Below are positions 15,426 through 23,667 of a stretch of 42,245 nucleotides of DNA, piece after piece. The notes beneath the pieces were generated by a model, which worked only from the letters and a program-made list of their open reading frames with translations, had not been told where the DNA came from and ran no database searches. The stretch comes from Verrucomicrobiales bacterium (lineage in GTDB: Bacteria; Verrucomicrobiota; Verrucomicrobiia; Verrucomicrobiales; SLCJ01): positions 1 through 42,245 of the forward strand of contig JAGXGH010000088.1 of the NCBI GenBank assembly GCA_024636835.1, given 5' to 3'. The position numbers and the translations under genes were made by a program. Position 1 is the stretch's first letter, and every line of letters begins with the position of its first letter.

Positions 15426-16955
15426 TTATTCGCCAGTTTCAGCGATCGCCTCGGCAACGGTTTCCTCGCCGAGAGATTTATATTGGCCGAATGGCCCGTC
15501 GGCACTGCCCTTGGGCCATGTCGAGGGATCGGCGTAGCGTCCGTCGTCCTGATATTGCTTCTGCAGACGTGCGATTTCCGCTTTTAGTTCGGCAAATTTC
15601 GCAGCAATCTCTGGCTGCTTTGCTTCCTCTTCGTCGAAAAGTAAATTGTGCTGCTCGGTCGGATCATTGGACAGGTCGAACATTTCGTAGGCATCCTTCT
15701 TCCAGTAGTAGATGAGCTTGTGAGTCTTTGTGCGGACACCAAGATGCGCGGCTGTATTGTGATGCCCTGGGCTGTGGTAGTAGCGGTAGTAGATCGAATC
15801 ACGCCAGTCGTCCGGTGATTCACCATGAAGAAGCGGAGCCAAGGAGCGTCCCTGCATGGAATCAGGAACCGGAAGTCCGGCAAGGTCGAGGAAACTGGGA
15901 GCGAGATCGATGTTGGCGACAAATTCATCGGGAACATCGCCTTTCTTGATACCGGGGCCACGCGCGAGAAGCGGGACTCTCAAGCCGGGCTCATACATGA
16001 AACGCTTGTCGTAAAGCCCAAGGTCTCCGAGATACCAACCGTTATCGGCGGAGTAAATGACGATGGTGTTTTCAGCGAGACCATTGTCCTCCAGATAGTC
16101 GAGCACTTTGCCCACTCCGTCGTCAACACCTTGCACACACGCAAGGTAGTCCTGCATGTAGCGTTGATATTTCCACTTCACCAATTCCTTACCTTCCAGC
16201 CCTGCTGGCGGCTCTTGCTTCAGGTCGCTGCGGTTAAGATCGCGGGCGACAGTCTGCTTGTTCTCGGGAAGTGCAGCCGGACGGGTAGCGTAGTCGTCCC
16301 AAAGTGTGTCCGGTTCGGGAATCACCTTATCCTTGAACATCTCGATATGGCGTTTCGTTGGATGCCATTTCCGATGTGGAGCCTTCTGATGAAGCATCAG
16401 AAAGAACGGCTTGTCTTTCGGACGGGTCTTGAGCCACTCGATTCCCAAGTCCGTGGTGATATCCGTACAATGACCTTTGATGGTCAGTTTTTGGGTTCCC
16501 TGAACCAGAAAGGTAGGATCCCAGTAAGCCCCCTGTCCGGGAAGAACGATCCAGCGGTCGAAGCCGGTCGGATCGCTCCCGAGGTGCCACTTCCCGATCA
16601 TCCCGGTGTGATAACCTCCGGCCTGCAAATGCTTGGCGACGTTGTCGCGGGATCCATCGAAGCGGTTGAAGACAGGCACACCATTGAGATGCGAATACTG
16701 TCCGGTCAAGAGCGTCGCACGACTCGGGGTGCAGATCGAATTGGTGACAAACGAATTGGAAAACCTCGCCCCCTCGGTGGCCAGGCGATCGATGTTCGGC
16801 GTTTGGTTCACCTTCGAGCCGTAAGCTGAAATCGCGTGCTGTGCATGGTCATCGGAAAAGATAAAGATGATGTTTGGACGGTCTTGCGCAGCCGCTTTGA
16901 TGGCGCTGAAAAGCAGGGGGATGGCAAGTAGACTAAATAGAAATGGCTGTTTCAT
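15426..16955 (-). CDS. Secreted S1-family sulfatase
   Basis: Hydrolyses sulfate esters, probably on a polysaccharide. The 509-residue protein has a signal peptide (FLFSLLAIPLLFSAIKAAAQ). Cys75 in the signature ICTPSRATLLTGQ is the residue converted to formylglycine. Calcium ligands are seen as FSDDH (34-38) and in SADNGWYLGD, and GKWHLG follows the formylglycine region. The C-terminal part has MFDLSNDPTEQHNL, typical of S1 sulfatases. It lies 44 bp after the cytochrome c/propeller gene on the same strand, so it is likely to be the last gene of that operon. An anaerobic- or aerobic-type maturase must be encoded elsewhere. Confidence 0.95.
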   Translation of the reverse strand: MKQPFLFSLLAIPLLFSAIKAAAQDRPNIIFIFSDDHAQHAISAYGSKVNQTPNIDRLATEGARFSNSFVTNSICTPSRATLLTGQYSHLNGVPVFNRFDGSRDNVAKHLQAGGYHTGMIGKWHLGSDPTGFDRWIVLPGQGAYWDPTFLVQGTQKLTIKGHCTDITTDLGIEWLKTRPKDKPFFLMLHQKAPHRKWHPTKRHIEMFKDKVIPEPDTLWDDYATRPAALPENKQTVARDLNRSDLKQEPPAGLEGKELVKWKYQRYMQDYLACVQGVDDGVGKVLDYLEDNGLAENTIVIYSADNGWYLGDLGLYDKRFMYEPGLRVPLLARGPGIKKGDVPDEFVANIDLAPSFLDLAGLPVPDSMQGRSLAPLLHGESPDDWRDSIYYRYYHSPGHHNTAAHLGVRTKTHKLIYYWKKDAYEMFDLSNDPTEQHNLLFDEEEAKQPEIAAKFAELKAEIARLQKQYQDDGRYADPSTWPKGSADGPFGQYKSLGEETVAEAIAETGE

Positions 16956-16999
16956 AAAGCGGTTAGGATTGTAAGTAGCTGGACGAGATTAGTAGATCA

Positions 17000-19741
17000 T
17001 CACTTCGCGGGGATCGCGCGAACGGTGTAATAAGCCTCGAGAATCTTCCAAGCAGGTGCATCACCGAACACGGAAGGCGCGTCTTTCATCTTGAGATGGT
17101 AGACCCGATCGATCCATTTTTCACCCTCTCCGAATCCGGCAAGACTAATCTTCATTGAAGTGCGATCGTCGGCGATTTTCACCCCGGCGATCGTTTCCTC
17201 CCGCTTATCATGCTCGGGCGATCCGTAGTCGGGAAAGTTCGTGTAGAACCAGGACTCTGAGGAGAGAGCGTCCACCAGGGCATCTTCGGTAACTCCTGCG
17301 GCGAGAGGTCTGGTGAACTGCATCTCGAAACCTGTGGGAGTCGCTGAAATAGTCTGTATATCGGCGGGCACCGTTTTGCCGTCATAAGAGACTCTCTGAA
17401 GGCCTGATGGACTTCCTCCGCGTGCGCCCCATCCGCGGCCGGTCTGACCAAGCAGCAGGCTGCCATCAGGAAGAAATACCGGACGCATGATGCCCGATGC
17501 CAGTCCTTTGGCGAAAGGAATGACCGCACCCTGGTCCTGACCATCCACTATCTCGGTAACGAGACGGAAAAGCTGCGAGAGCGTCTGATCGCCCATAAAC
17601 ATCTGTCCATCAAACGGCCCGAATTTACCACCGGTGAGGTCCCATGCAGGACTACCCGGTGAGTTCGCCACGATGCCGTGTGGCAGCCAAACAGCGCCCT
17701 TGCGAAGCTTGTCTTTCCAGAGGTCGTAGGCGAGCTCTTTTGCGTCTGGACTCATTCCAGGCAGTGAGACCAAACCGGACATATGGCCGTAGAACTTACC
17801 TTGCTCCAGTGGCACCAATTTCGAGGAACCGACATATTCGCCTTGGTTTTCCGCATACCAAATCCGCCCGTCGGGGGCCACCCCGATTCCAGCCGGACTA
17901 CGCAGACCCATCGCGTAGGGTTCAAACTTACCCTCAGGAGTCACCCTACACGCCCAGCCTCGATATCCGCCCATCGATCCCATGAACTTCCCTCCGGCTT
18001 TCCATGAGGCCTTGAGTTCGTTTTGCGCATGGGAAAGGTTGAGCAGGAAGTAATAATTGCCCTCGGCATCGCGCACCGGTCCGTGAGTGTATTCATGGTA
18101 GTTCCCATGGAATCCAAAGTCATCGCACACCGTCTCGAAATCGTCAGCCCGGCCATCGCCATTGGTATCACGAAGACGCGTTAATTCCGGCTTCTGAGCG
18201 ATCACGATCACATCACCCTTGTCGTCCTCAATGACAACTCCCAGCGACTCGTAGATCCCCTCCGCGAAGAAAGACCATTGACCATCGCGAATTCGCCAAA
18301 TGCCAGCCGTACGGGTCGCCAGAACAATCGTGCCATCTTTTGCAACGGCGATTCCAGTCGGCTCGAAGAGTTGTTCGCGACCGAAAAGATCAAGCGGGGA
18401 AGCCCAATCCTCGACCGTGTAGCCAGCCTGAATTTCCAATGGTCGGCGTGCCTCTTTCGCAGGGCCTGTCACCAGGTCCTGTGGTGCCCAATTTTCTTTT
18501 ACATCGACTTGCTGGCGTTCAACCACACCACCCGGCAGCTTGGCTTGTAAAGTAAACGGACCTTGAGCTCCCTCAGGTAATAACCAAACTCCGCTCTCAA
18601 GTTTTCCGCCCTTGATCTGCACATCAGTTAGACCTTCGGCAGCCACTTGAAAACGTTGATCCGTCTTGAGATCACCATTTAGAGAAATTGTGATTTCTCC
18701 GGCATCACTGATGGCGATGGCTTCGGCGAATACATTCTGACCAACACGGAACCGGAATGTAGGGTCACCCGTTTCAGGTGAGACGCTGTAGCCGAGAAAT
18801 TCCGCATCCAAGGCAGCCAACTTATCGAGAAAATCCTTTCCATCGTTGAGGTGGCGTTCAATCGCTTTGTAATCATGCGCATCAGGTTCCTTGAATTCGA
18901 AATCCACTGCGCTGCCGTCACTCGTCAGAGGATTCAGCACCGCTGTGCCATCGACGTATGTTTGAGCATCTTTACCCAAGCCGGAAAGCTTGCCACCGCG
19001 TCCACTACGCTCTTCTTTCAGGTTCAAATATCCACCAGTCCAAACACGGCGGACAGACAGCATACGAGGATCAAAGGTGTAGCTCATCCCGTTGGACTGG
19101 CCGACATGAAGCGAGCGCGCACTTGTTCCTTCGATAGGCGCGCGCATCACCCGTGTGCGCGTCGTGACGATTTCCTCGCCGGGAATTTCGAGCACATCCG
19201 TAAGTTCGGCCACTTTCTCCCTCTTCACCATCACTTTTAGTGGACCTTGTTGCTCTTTGTCCGCGAGAGTCCGGAGGTAATGCCAAAGCGATTCCAAGCC
19301 ATCGTCAGAAACCAATTGCTCCACATACATCGGCATCAGGGGTTGGAAAGCCTCGCCTTTCAAGGGCCCGCTTTCAGCCACAGCCAGAGCATCCCAGGAT
19401 TTGCGCAGTGATGTATTAAAATAGTCGCGATCGGCTTTGACCGTCTTCTCAACCGGCGTCTCCACCAGCGTCTCCTTGCCATCGACCATCATCTTAGCCA
19501 TCTCCTTGACCATCACCTTGCGTTCACGCGGATCAGTGAGAAAAAGACCGTAGAGGTTCGGTCCACTTTTCACTGACACGTCGCCTTTTTCCACCGTGTG
19601 GCACTCCGTGCAGCCAACTGACTCAAAGATCTCCTTCCCTGCTGCAACGGCATCAATCTTCACTTCCGCTGCATAGGCAGTTCCGGCAGTGAGTGCCGAG
19701 GCCACCATCAGTTTTGCGTATCTCATTTTAAAAACGTTCAT
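17000..19741 (-). CDS. Cytochrome c plus beta-propeller protein (PVC-type)
   Basis: A secreted protein of 913 residues from the ATG at 19741. The signal peptide is followed by a class I cytochrome c: haem motif CTECH (Cys44, Cys47, His48), with PLMPMYVEQL as probable sixth-ligand methionine region. A middle beta-rich region leads to a six-bladed propeller of the sorbosone/glucose dehydrogenase type, with FEPTGIAVAKDGTIVLATRT, RDTNGDGRADDFETVCDDFG and GLRSPAGIGVAPDGRIWYAE. Such fusions are abundant in Planctomycetes and Verrucomicrobia beside sulfatases and are thought to oxidise sugars. The start overlaps the YdjY gene stop (ATGA), showing translational coupling. The longer open frame from 19897 lies inside that gene and lacks support. 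Confidence 0.88.
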   Translation of the reverse strand: MNVFKMRYAKLMVASALTAGTAYAAEVKIDAVAAGKEIFESVGCTECHTVEKGDVSVKSGPNLYGLFLTDPRERKVMVKEMAKMMVDGKETLVETPVEKTVKADRDYFNTSLRKSWDALAVAESGPLKGEAFQPLMPMYVEQLVSDDGLESLWHYLRTLADKEQQGPLKVMVKREKVAELTDVLEIPGEEIVTTRTRVMRAPIEGTSARSLHVGQSNGMSYTFDPRMLSVRRVWTGGYLNLKEERSGRGGKLSGLGKDAQTYVDGTAVLNPLTSDGSAVDFEFKEPDAHDYKAIERHLNDGKDFLDKLAALDAEFLGYSVSPETGDPTFRFRVGQNVFAEAIAISDAGEITISLNGDLKTDQRFQVAAEGLTDVQIKGGKLESGVWLLPEGAQGPFTLQAKLPGGVVERQQVDVKENWAPQDLVTGPAKEARRPLEIQAGYTVEDWASPLDLFGREQLFEPTGIAVAKDGTIVLATRTAGIWRIRDGQWSFFAEGIYESLGVVIEDDKGDVIVIAQKPELTRLRDTNGDGRADDFETVCDDFGFHGNYHEYTHGPVRDAEGNYYFLLNLSHAQNELKASWKAGGKFMGSMGGYRGWACRVTPEGKFEPYAMGLRSPAGIGVAPDGRIWYAENQGEYVGSSKLVPLEQGKFYGHMSGLVSLPGMSPDAKELAYDLWKDKLRKGAVWLPHGIVANSPGSPAWDLTGGKFGPFDGQMFMGDQTLSQLFRLVTEIVDGQDQGAVIPFAKGLASGIMRPVFLPDGSLLLGQTGRGWGARGGSPSGLQRVSYDGKTVPADIQTISATPTGFEMQFTRPLAAGVTEDALVDALSSESWFYTNFPDYGSPEHDKREETIAGVKIADDRTSMKISLAGFGEGEKWIDRVYHLKMKDAPSVFGDAPAWKILEAYYTVRAIPAK

Positions 19742-20622
19742 TCCTTGGTCTTTAATTCTTTTTTCTCCGCAGGCGGCGCATCGGCAAATTGAGGCCGCAG
19801 ACGCAAAATCACTTTGGTCCCTTCTGCCGGAAGGTGGGTTGAATCCACTCCCCAGACGAGGCCATCGTTGCCATGGGTATTTATCCCCGGCAGACACAAC
19901 AGTTCGTTACCAAAGGTCGAAATCGAAATCACGTTGCCATCCTCATCGGCCAGATATCTCGCAGGCCCTTGCTCGCCCTTGTAAACATGCGAACCAGCAA
20001 ACAAAAAGGTGTTCGTTGGAAAGCGCTCAACTTCTTTATTTTCCACTTCTGGCGACACATCGTAGCCATCGTCATCTTTCATCAGAAAATCGCTGATCGG
20101 ACGCTCAACCAACTTATCGTCTTCGTCTTTCACCACCAAAAAAACATCGACCTTCTGACCTCTTGGCATGAGGTCTATCCAACGGCCTTCCTCAGATCCC
20201 TCTACCTCGATCTTCTTACGTGTTGCAGGATTTCCCGGCTGTGCGCCAATCAATAGTAGAGAGGCATGCACATGAGCCGCCTTGGCATCGATGACGATGA
20301 TGGACTCATGCTCTTTGGTGTCCTTGGTGCAGGCGATCAATTCAAGCAAGCCCTCCGTCAAGCAGACCGTCGCATCGACATCGACGTATCGCTCTTTGAT
20401 CTGAATCTTGATTCCTGGAAGCTTCAGTTCTTGGCGATTTTCGGACATCACCACTTCAGACTTCTCTGCCTCCTGAGTGGATGTGGCATCCACGGCCTCC
20501 TTCTTGGATGTCGCATCGTCCGTCTGGGCAACGAGACTTCCAAGCATCAAAATACACACAAAAATACTGATGGTTCCTCTCAGTGAGAAGACTGTCCGTG
20601 ATACGCTGTTCTTGGTTCTCAT
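19738..20622 (-). CDS. Secreted YdjY-domain protein
   Basis: 294 residues with an N-terminal signal segment (FVCILMLGSLVAQ). The YdjY domain is recognised by LTEGLLELIACTKDTKEHES, followed by IIVIDAKAAHVHASLLLIGA. The C-terminal half includes FLFAGSHVYKGEQGPARYLA and WGVDSTHLPAEGTKVILRLR. The biochemical function of the family is unknown. In PVC bacteria it commonly accompanies cytochrome/propeller proteins. Its TGA overlaps the ATG of the cytochrome/propeller gene in an ATGA, so the two are almost certainly one transcript. Confidence 0.8.
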   Translation of the reverse strand: MRTKNSVSRTVFSLRGTISIFVCILMLGSLVAQTDDATSKKEAVDATSTQEAEKSEVVMSENRQELKLPGIKIQIKERYVDVDATVCLTEGLLELIACTKDTKEHESIIVIDAKAAHVHASLLLIGAQPGNPATRKKIEVEGSEEGRWIDLMPRGQKVDVFLVVKDEDDKLVERPISDFLMKDDDGYDVSPEVENKEVERFPTNTFLFAGSHVYKGEQGPARYLADEDGNVISISTFGNELLCLPGINTHGNDGLVWGVDSTHLPAEGTKVILRLRPQFADAPPAEKKELKTKE

Positions 20623-20654
20623 ATAGGTTGAATGCTTGTGGTCAAATGAACGGG

Positions 20655-20673
20655 AACCTCAACGCCTGAGGTT
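20655..20673. promoter_or_regulatory. Inverted repeat upstream of the YdjY gene
   Basis: AACCTCA-ACGCC-TGAGGTT has perfect 7 bp arms, 33 bp upstream of the YdjY start codon. A near copy (AACCCTCGCGCCTGAGGTT, 15211-15229) lies beyond the other end of the operon. It could be an operator or a leader hairpin; the evidence is only positional. Confidence 0.3.
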
Positions 20674-20778
20674 ATCATGCAAGGTCTAAAACGATCCTCG
20701 CCTTGCTTGCTTGTGCACTTTTGTTGAGGCTCGCCGATCTAGGAACTTATAAAACTGAGTCTACGACGACTTTCCAGA

Positions 20779-21963
20779 TCATGGCTTCAGGGCATCCCAC
20801 TCAGCTTGAGTCAGTGCACCCTTCTGATACTCCATCATGATCTTCCAGCCATCGGCTTCCTTCACCAGTAATGCCTCTAAATCGATGTATTCTTTGGTAG
20901 GCTCTTTCCCCTCAAGCTCTTGAGTGTAGCAAAACATTCCCTTTTCATACGCCGTTGTCGCATCCCCGTAGCGAAGCGAAAAACGGAACTCTACCGATGA
21001 TTTCACCTTGCCTGACTTCGTTTCAGTGAAATCCTTCTCCCAACGAGCAAGCGCCTGTGACAATGGATAACTAAGCTTCTTATTTCCAGAAACGATCACT
21101 CCTTTTGGGTGGCAGGTCGCCGAGTAGCCTTCAAAATCACCCTCGTTCACGGAACGCGAAACTTCCGCCCAATAGGCATCGAGCTCATTGATGCGCACCT
21201 CATCAGGATCTGCCAAGGGCGTCACCTTGTAACTGCGTATTGCGATAGGTCCGTGATCCCCTTGGATCGCGATCGGGCCGGTCGCCGCATCGCCCTCGAA
21301 TGGTGCAGAACGGGTGTGACCGCCGGTCGACGCATTTTCCTGCACCAACTGACCGTTCACCATCACTTTCTCAAAAGTCGCATCGCGATACTTCTTTCCC
21401 GATTCATCGAAACGTGGCGCACGGAAAACAATCTCCATCGTCTGCCATTCGCCGGGAGCCTTCGCTGCATTCACTTTTGGCTTGATGCCACCAAAGCCCT
21501 GCTCGTCCTTTGGCAAGGTCGGGTCCCAACGTTGATAGATCCCACCCAAATCTCCGGAGCCGAAACGCTCGCGCCCAAAGCTGTCCAAAATCTGCACCTC
21601 GTAGCGACCCATCACATAGACGCCTGCATTGGAGTTTTTAGGAACCATGAACTCCAGTTCAATCTTCACATCACCGAACTCCTCCTTGGTCATGAGATAC
21701 GGAGCCTTCTCGCCGCGCGATGAGGCGTTGACGAGAACCTTCCCCTCGCCACCCAAAACGAACTCACATTTCCCTTCCACTGCCTCCGCTTTCTCAACTC
21801 CTCTCCATAGCTCCACCTCACGAAACGCATCGAGCGTCCCTTTCTCCAGCAGATCCTGCGTCTGCGCAAAACCCGATAAAGAAACACCCAAGGACAAAAT
21901 TGGGATCAACAGCGAAACAGAATAGCTAGAACACGTCATAATGACGCTTTCATACGCGTCCAT
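20779..21963 (-). CDS. Secreted DUF1080 (3-keto-disaccharide hydrolase-like) protein with C-terminal SnoaL-like domain
   Basis: 394 residues from the ATG at 21963. A signal peptide (VSLLIPILSLGVSLSGFAQ) precedes a concanavalin-like DUF1080 domain. Its marks are VKIELEFMVPKNSNAGVYVM, GRYEVQILDSFGRE and IAIQGDHGPIAIRSYKVTPL. The last 130 residues resemble the SnoaL/NTF2 fold (AYWAEVSRSVNEGDFEGYSA, then EADGWKIMMEYQKG). Some DUF1080 proteins cleave 3-keto-glycosides, which fits the neighbouring cytochrome/propeller protein as a possible 3-ketosugar-forming partner. This link is inferred. The start is set by AGAAGG six bases upstream and by the sulfatase stop 13 bp before it; a frame open to 22071 lies in that gene. 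Confidence 0.85.
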   Translation of the reverse strand: MDAYESVIMTCSSYSVSLLIPILSLGVSLSGFAQTQDLLEKGTLDAFREVELWRGVEKAEAVEGKCEFVLGGEGKVLVNASSRGEKAPYLMTKEEFGDVKIELEFMVPKNSNAGVYVMGRYEVQILDSFGRERFGSGDLGGIYQRWDPTLPKDEQGFGGIKPKVNAAKAPGEWQTMEIVFRAPRFDESGKKYRDATFEKVMVNGQLVQENASTGGHTRSAPFEGDAATGPIAIQGDHGPIAIRSYKVTPLADPDEVRINELDAYWAEVSRSVNEGDFEGYSATCHPKGVIVSGNKKLSYPLSQALARWEKDFTETKSGKVKSSVEFRFSLRYGDATTAYEKGMFCYTQELEGKEPTKEYIDLEALLVKEADGWKIMMEYQKGALTQAEWDALKP

Positions 21964-21976
21964 TCCGTACCTTCTA

Positions 21977-23311
21977 TCAAAAAGGCTCAGGAGGTCTCTG
22001 GCCGTCAGGCTGAATTTTATCGAAGACCTTCTCCATCTCTCTCTTCGCCACCTGCGCTTCGGGGTCATCAATATCGGCGGGCTTTTCTGTCGGCAGTTCG
22101 CGGGCGTCGATTATTTTGCCACTTTTACGGAAAAGTCGGAACTTGCCGTCAAATAGGTTTTCTCCCCCAAGTCTCTCGCTGAGCGCGTGGTGAACCCAGG
22201 GACGAGGAATACCCTGCTTACCGTTTAGTTGTCGCACAATACTACGTCCATCAATGGCGAGCGAAGTATCCAGCTTCGTATCGGTAAGCTCGCAGAAAGT
22301 TGGAAAGAGATCAACGACATCGACGAGATCCTGACAAACAGAACCCGCGGGAAGAGATGGCGGCCCCCACACAATCAGCGGCACGTGACTGCCGCCATCG
22401 TTGAGCTGATTTTTACCACCATTCACTTCTCCGGCGACGGTGTGGCGGGTGTGTTCACCCTCACCAGCCTGTCCGGCTTTTGGATTTACGAAATCGGGCT
22501 CCCAGGTTCCGTTGTCCCCCATGAAAATCACATAGGTATTGTCGCGGATACCGAGAGCCTCCACCACATCGAGCAAGCGCCCCACCAGTTGATCCATATA
22601 GTGGATAAAATGGTCGAGCGTTGGTTCACGGTTCAATCGTCGATCATCTGGCGTCTCAACAACAGGCCAGTGCGGCAGCATCTCGTTGTGTACGATCAGG
22701 AAAGGTTTATCCACAGCCTTGGCCTCGCGCATTTTTTCTATCACATAATCGACGAGAACATCCGGACCAAAACGATCCGCAATGTCATCGCGGATCTTTC
22801 CGTCCTGATTGAAGGTGGGATTCCAGTGGCGATCGGTTTTCTGGCCGTCTTTCCAGATTTGCCAGACACACCACGAATCAAATCCGGCATCGCGGATGTG
22901 CTCCGGATGTTTTTCCAAAGTGGCGAGCTGCCATTTTCCGGTAACGCTGGTGAGATATCCATTGGCTCGGATCTGTTGGGCGAAGGTCGGTATTTTCTGG
23001 AAATCGACCTTCTTCCCAGTGCCAAGATGCACAGGCAGCACTCTGTCGTGCCCATGGCGATTCACATACAACCCGGTGTGGAGACTAACGCGCGATGGCG
23101 TGCAAACCGGACTGGTGTAAGCGCGGCTGAAGCGCATCCCCTGTTCCGCCATATTGTTGAGCCTTGGCGTTTCAAAATCCAGCCCACCATAACAGTTAAG
23201 CGCTTCATAGCCGATATCGTCGGCAAAGATGAGAAGGATATTCGGATGATCATCGCCACGAGCAGAGAGATTGCCCAACATGCCCAGAAGGGCGAGCCAT
23301 AAGATGCGCAT
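21977..23311 (-). CDS. Secreted S1-family sulfatase
   Basis: 444 residues: a signal peptide (MRILWLALLGMLGNLSARG), then PNILLIFADDIGYEALNCYG with calcium ligands. Formylglycine cysteine Cys70 is in VCTPSRVSLHTG, and FMGDNGTWEPDF carries the metal-binding DN. The second sulfatase signature is changed: GKWQLA replaces the usual GKWHLG, so the conserved histidine there is glutamine. This variant suggests a subfamily with different substrate contacts. It is the first gene of a minus-strand run, 13 bp before the DUF1080 gene. Confidence 0.93.
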   Translation of the reverse strand: MRILWLALLGMLGNLSARGDDHPNILLIFADDIGYEALNCYGGLDFETPRLNNMAEQGMRFSRAYTSPVCTPSRVSLHTGLYVNRHGHDRVLPVHLGTGKKVDFQKIPTFAQQIRANGYLTSVTGKWQLATLEKHPEHIRDAGFDSWCVWQIWKDGQKTDRHWNPTFNQDGKIRDDIADRFGPDVLVDYVIEKMREAKAVDKPFLIVHNEMLPHWPVVETPDDRRLNREPTLDHFIHYMDQLVGRLLDVVEALGIRDNTYVIFMGDNGTWEPDFVNPKAGQAGEGEHTRHTVAGEVNGGKNQLNDGGSHVPLIVWGPPSLPAGSVCQDLVDVVDLFPTFCELTDTKLDTSLAIDGRSIVRQLNGKQGIPRPWVHHALSERLGGENLFDGKFRLFRKSGKIIDARELPTEKPADIDDPEAQVAKREMEKVFDKIQPDGQRPPEPF

Positions 23312-23667
23312 ACGCTACAAATTATGAGAAGTCCTTGTAGAGGTCAATGACTGAAGGACCTGCTATCCAGTATTCTCCATAAAAGGAGCGAGGATCGTCG
23401 TGATCAATAACTGTGAACAGCCTAATCATTGCAGATTATCGCGGAGGAAAAGTCAGGATATCCGTCATCGCTTTTCCCCGCCAAGATTTCGGCATGAACT
23501 CGACGTGGTGTTTGCATTCCCCCTTTGTTGGATTCAAATTCCCTTAAGCTCCTGTAGCCAAACGATAGGCTCATTCTTCCAACGGAAATTCTTCCCGATA
23601 CACCCACAGCAAGCCCGAGGCACCTGCAAAGCAGACCGCCGCGAATACATCCTAGCTAATATCGACC
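23312..23667. other. Divergent intergenic region between the sulfatase run and the GH2 gene
   Basis: No gene found on either strand. It must carry the promoters of the minus-strand sulfatase run and of the GH2 gene. No strong operator palindrome or riboswitch-like structure is apparent. Confidence 0.55.
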
